Of a stretch of 14,875 nt of DNA, positions 12,941 through 14,875 are shown piece by piece; position 1 is the stretch's first letter; every line of letters begins with the position of its first letter. Source of the stretch: Pleurocapsa sp. MO_226.B13 (GTDB lineage Bacteria; Cyanobacteriota; Cyanobacteriia; Cyanobacteriales; Xenococcaceae). The notes under the pieces are model-generated. The model ran no database searches, was not told where the DNA came from, and was given only the letters and a program-made list of their open reading frames with translations. The stretch lies in NCBI GenBank assembly GCA_030064795.1, contig JASJEI010000290.1:1-14875 (forward strand), read 5' to 3'. The position numbers and the translations under genes were made by a program.

Positions 12941-14674
12941 TCAAAAACTAAAAGTAGTCCTCACCGTACCAATAACCAAATCATCAGCATCTTGAATATT
13001 ACTATCAGGTTCGGTAATCCAGACTACCCCAGGAGTAATGGCTATATTGTCATTAACTTGATACTGATAAAAAGCCTCCAAATGTAAAGAACGCTTGCTA
13101 TCTTCCTCTAAATTATCAATCGTAGAATTAGTTACTGTCGGTTCGCTACCGACAACAATTCCTGCCATACTGCCTTCTTGTCCTAAATCGGGAAAAGCTA
13201 GAGTTGCTGCCCAATTCCAGATGTCTTGCGTACCTCGATCTATTTGTTGGTTAAGAGTAGAAAGATTACTTACCTTACTCAAACCACCCCAACCACCAAT
13301 AACAATGCGATCGCTAATTGCCCAAGATAATTCTAAGCCATAGGAGTTGCTGACAGTGGGTGTAGCTTCGCCAAACAATTCGCTAGTTTGCGATCGCAGA
13401 TTAGCTCGATTCGTCCCTGTTTCGGTATCGCTTTGATTGTAACTATGAATATAAGTAGCAGCAAAACTGAGGTTTTCAAAAGGTGCGATCGTAATTTGTC
13501 CTAACGCGCTATAGGGGCCATTAAACAAACCACTGCCAGAATTTGGTTCGTTTGCCGAGGAGGCTAGATATCCAGCACTAATCTGAATTTGGTCAATAGG
13601 ACGATGTCTCACCCCAACTCCCGTATCCCCAGGAGGATAGTAAATAGGGTTGCGCGTACCAAAAGCAGAAATCGCTCCCGAACCGCCATCTCCATCCAAA
13701 ACATTAATCGTCGGGGCGAGATCTTCGGCCTCAACTCCTGTTGCACCGACAATAAAGTCTAGGCGATCGCCGACGCCAAAGTTATAGCGCAATTTTTCTA
13801 GTTGAAAATCATCTGTTTCAGAAGCAAAAGAAAAGTTTCCCTGGAAAGTATCAATTTCTTCAGCAAAACCAGCAAAATTACGCCGAGATAATCTAGTTAA
13901 TAACAAATCATTCCCACTCAAGCTAGTTTCTAAATCTAGTCTCAATCTAGTCCCAAAGATCGTGCTAGTGCTAGCATCTTCAGACAAAACATCACTCAAT
14001 CCAAAAACTGCTTCTCCTGTCAGTTTAGTAGTAGTAGAAAATTGAGTTGCTTCGAGATCCTCTATTCGTGCTTGCGTCCCATCGGTTCTCCCTTGAAGTA
14101 TAGCCAAATCTGACTGATATTCTTGCATCAGTCGTAAAACAAGATCGACATCAGTTTTGGGCATTCGATCCGAATTAGTCAGAATACTTTCAATTTGATT
14201 TAAACAACTATTTAGCCCTGCAACAAATTCAGCACGAGAAATAGCTTGTTCTCCCCGATAAGTGCGATCGGGAAATCCAGAAATGCAACCATAGCGATCG
14301 ATTAGATCCCGTAAAGCTCGATAAGACCAATCTGTAGGTTCGATATCTCTTAGTTGTTCGACACGATCGACTTGAGCAAAAAATAGTTTAGTGTTGTCGG
14401 TTTGAAAATTAAGCTCATCAACTGAATCTTTTTGAGGATTAAGAATTTCTTGTCTGACTTGATTTTCTAACAAACCTCTCTCATCTGCAACCTGAGTCCT
14501 ACTGGCTATTTTCCTTGGAAAAGCTGCTAGCGTTCGTGTAGCTTTGCTACGAATCTGTTCCCCAAGCACAAACGGCAAGCGATCGTTCGCGGTAGCTTTT
14601 GTACTGGGCAAGAATAAAAAACACACGACAAAAATCGGGGCGATTCGCTGAAGCTTTTCCCATAATCTAAACAT
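12941..14674 (-). CDS. Cyanobacterial outer-membrane porin (SLH + OprB-type, iron-uptake porin family)
   Basis: This 577-residue porin of the SomA/Slr1908 type allows small solutes, including inorganic iron, across the outer membrane. I start at ATG 14674, which has a GAGGA site 9 bases upstream; the TTG at 14681-14683 would sit right on that site. Residues 1-29 form a signal peptide (basic start, IFVVCFLFL core, cleavage after KATA). A single SLH domain at about 105-162 (VEQLRDIEPTDWSYRALRDL) carries the family's cysteines Cys130 and Cys157 and would bind peptidoglycan-linked polymer. A coiled coil at about 173-209 leads to FSTTTKLTGEAVF, the usual start of the OprB barrel, which runs to a terminal Phe (TTFSF). 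About 75 residues lie between signal peptide and SLH domain, which looks longer than in typical relatives. It converges with the ferric-reductase-like gene. Confidence 0.93.
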   Translation of the reverse strand: MFRLWEKLQRIAPIFVVCFLFLPSTKATANDRLPFVLGEQIRSKATRTLAAFPRKIASRTQVADERGLLENQVRQEILNPQKDSVDELNFQTDNTKLFFAQVDRVEQLRDIEPTDWSYRALRDLIDRYGCISGFPDRTYRGEQAISRAEFVAGLNSCLNQIESILTNSDRMPKTDVDLVLRLMQEYQSDLAILQGRTDGTQARIEDLEATQFSTTTKLTGEAVFGLSDVLSEDASTSTIFGTRLRLDLETSLSGNDLLLTRLSRRNFAGFAEEIDTFQGNFSFASETDDFQLEKLRYNFGVGDRLDFIVGATGVEAEDLAPTINVLDGDGGSGAISAFGTRNPIYYPPGDTGVGVRHRPIDQIQISAGYLASSANEPNSGSGLFNGPYSALGQITIAPFENLSFAATYIHSYNQSDTETGTNRANLRSQTSELFGEATPTVSNSYGLELSWAISDRIVIGGWGGLSKVSNLSTLNQQIDRGTQDIWNWAATLAFPDLGQEGSMAGIVVGSEPTVTNSTIDNLEEDSKRSLHLEAFYQYQVNDNIAITPGVVWITEPDSNIQDADDLVIGTVRTTFSF

Positions 14675-14875
14675 TGCAGACAATCCTCACTCACACCAAA
14701 ATCATGTTTAACTTTGTTTAAGCTTCCAGGTTTAGCATCGGATAAATTCCACAGCATACTTTTGTACTACTTTGGAAAAAAGTACTTAAGGTAGCTAAAA
14801 GCAAAGAGTTTTCACGATTATTTAAGCTTTTTTTATTTTGGCATTGCTTAAGATTAATTGGTAAAAAAACTTCAA
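14675..14875 (-). promoter_or_regulatory. Upstream region of the porin gene
   Basis: This roughly 200-base AT-rich leader reaches the window edge. It holds the ribosome site GAGGA about 9 bases before the porin ATG. An imperfect hairpin pairs GTACT 14764-14768 with AGTAC 14781-14785. An inverted pair TTAAGC 14822-14827 and GCTTAA 14846-14851 encloses T-rich DNA. No -35/-10 pair stands out and no Fur box was recognised. No gene can be seen in it. Confidence 0.35.

Noticed and set aside
14684..14875. Fur box upstream of the porin
   Set aside because: The region is AT-rich but no convincing 19-base Fur palindrome could be picked by eye.

Overview
This 14.9 kb window is chromosomal DNA of a cyanobacterium. 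The octamer GCGATCGC (HIP1) occurs at least 15 times across genes and gaps on both strands. Several proteins are typical of the phylum: a FutB-type iron permease, an SLH-OprB porin, DUF2834 and DUF1206 proteins, and an M1 aminopeptidase with HEAT repeats. A unicellular or baeocyte-forming species with moderately low GC is possible, but the genus cannot be fixed from the sequence.

Layout. Positions 1-920 hold a long inverted repeat, an 8-copy 7-bp tandem repeat, a 5'-truncated DUF1206 membrane protein remnant on the minus strand, and a gene-free gap. Positions 920-3514 encode the M1 aminopeptidase. At its stop codon begins the most notable element, about 3503-4840: an IsrB gene (PLMP + split RuvC, no HNH) with a structured upstream segment that fits an omega-RNA (HEARO class) and a hairpin at each end, like the subterminal palindromes of IS200/IS605 elements. 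No TnpA transposase is present. A MITE-like inverted repeat (4864-4980) follows, then a minus-strand RHH antitoxin and MazF/PemK toxin pair.

Positions 5838-7496 encode futB (minus), divergent from aroB (7643-8728, plus). aroB converges on a minus-strand gene (8818-10455) for an unusual fusion: degenerate receiver domain, one membrane helix, and a PstS-type phosphate-binding domain. A plus-strand run follows: a small zinc-ribbon membrane protein, an AraC regulator 9 bases after it, a DUF2834 membrane protein whose C-terminus is supplied by a palindromic interspersed repeat, and a ferric-reductase-like membrane protein. The window closes with a minus-strand cyanobacterial outer-membrane porin and its upstream region.

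Working together. FutB, the ferric-reductase-like protein and the iron-uptake-type porin suggest an iron and outer-envelope theme, with the AraC protein as a possible local regulator. No Fur box was recognised, so this is inference from content. The IsrB element, the MITE, the palindromic repeats, the truncated DUF1206 gene and the toxin-antitoxin pair mark the window as repeatedly visited by small mobile DNA. The RNA-guided nickase cassette is the best candidate for a system of special interest.
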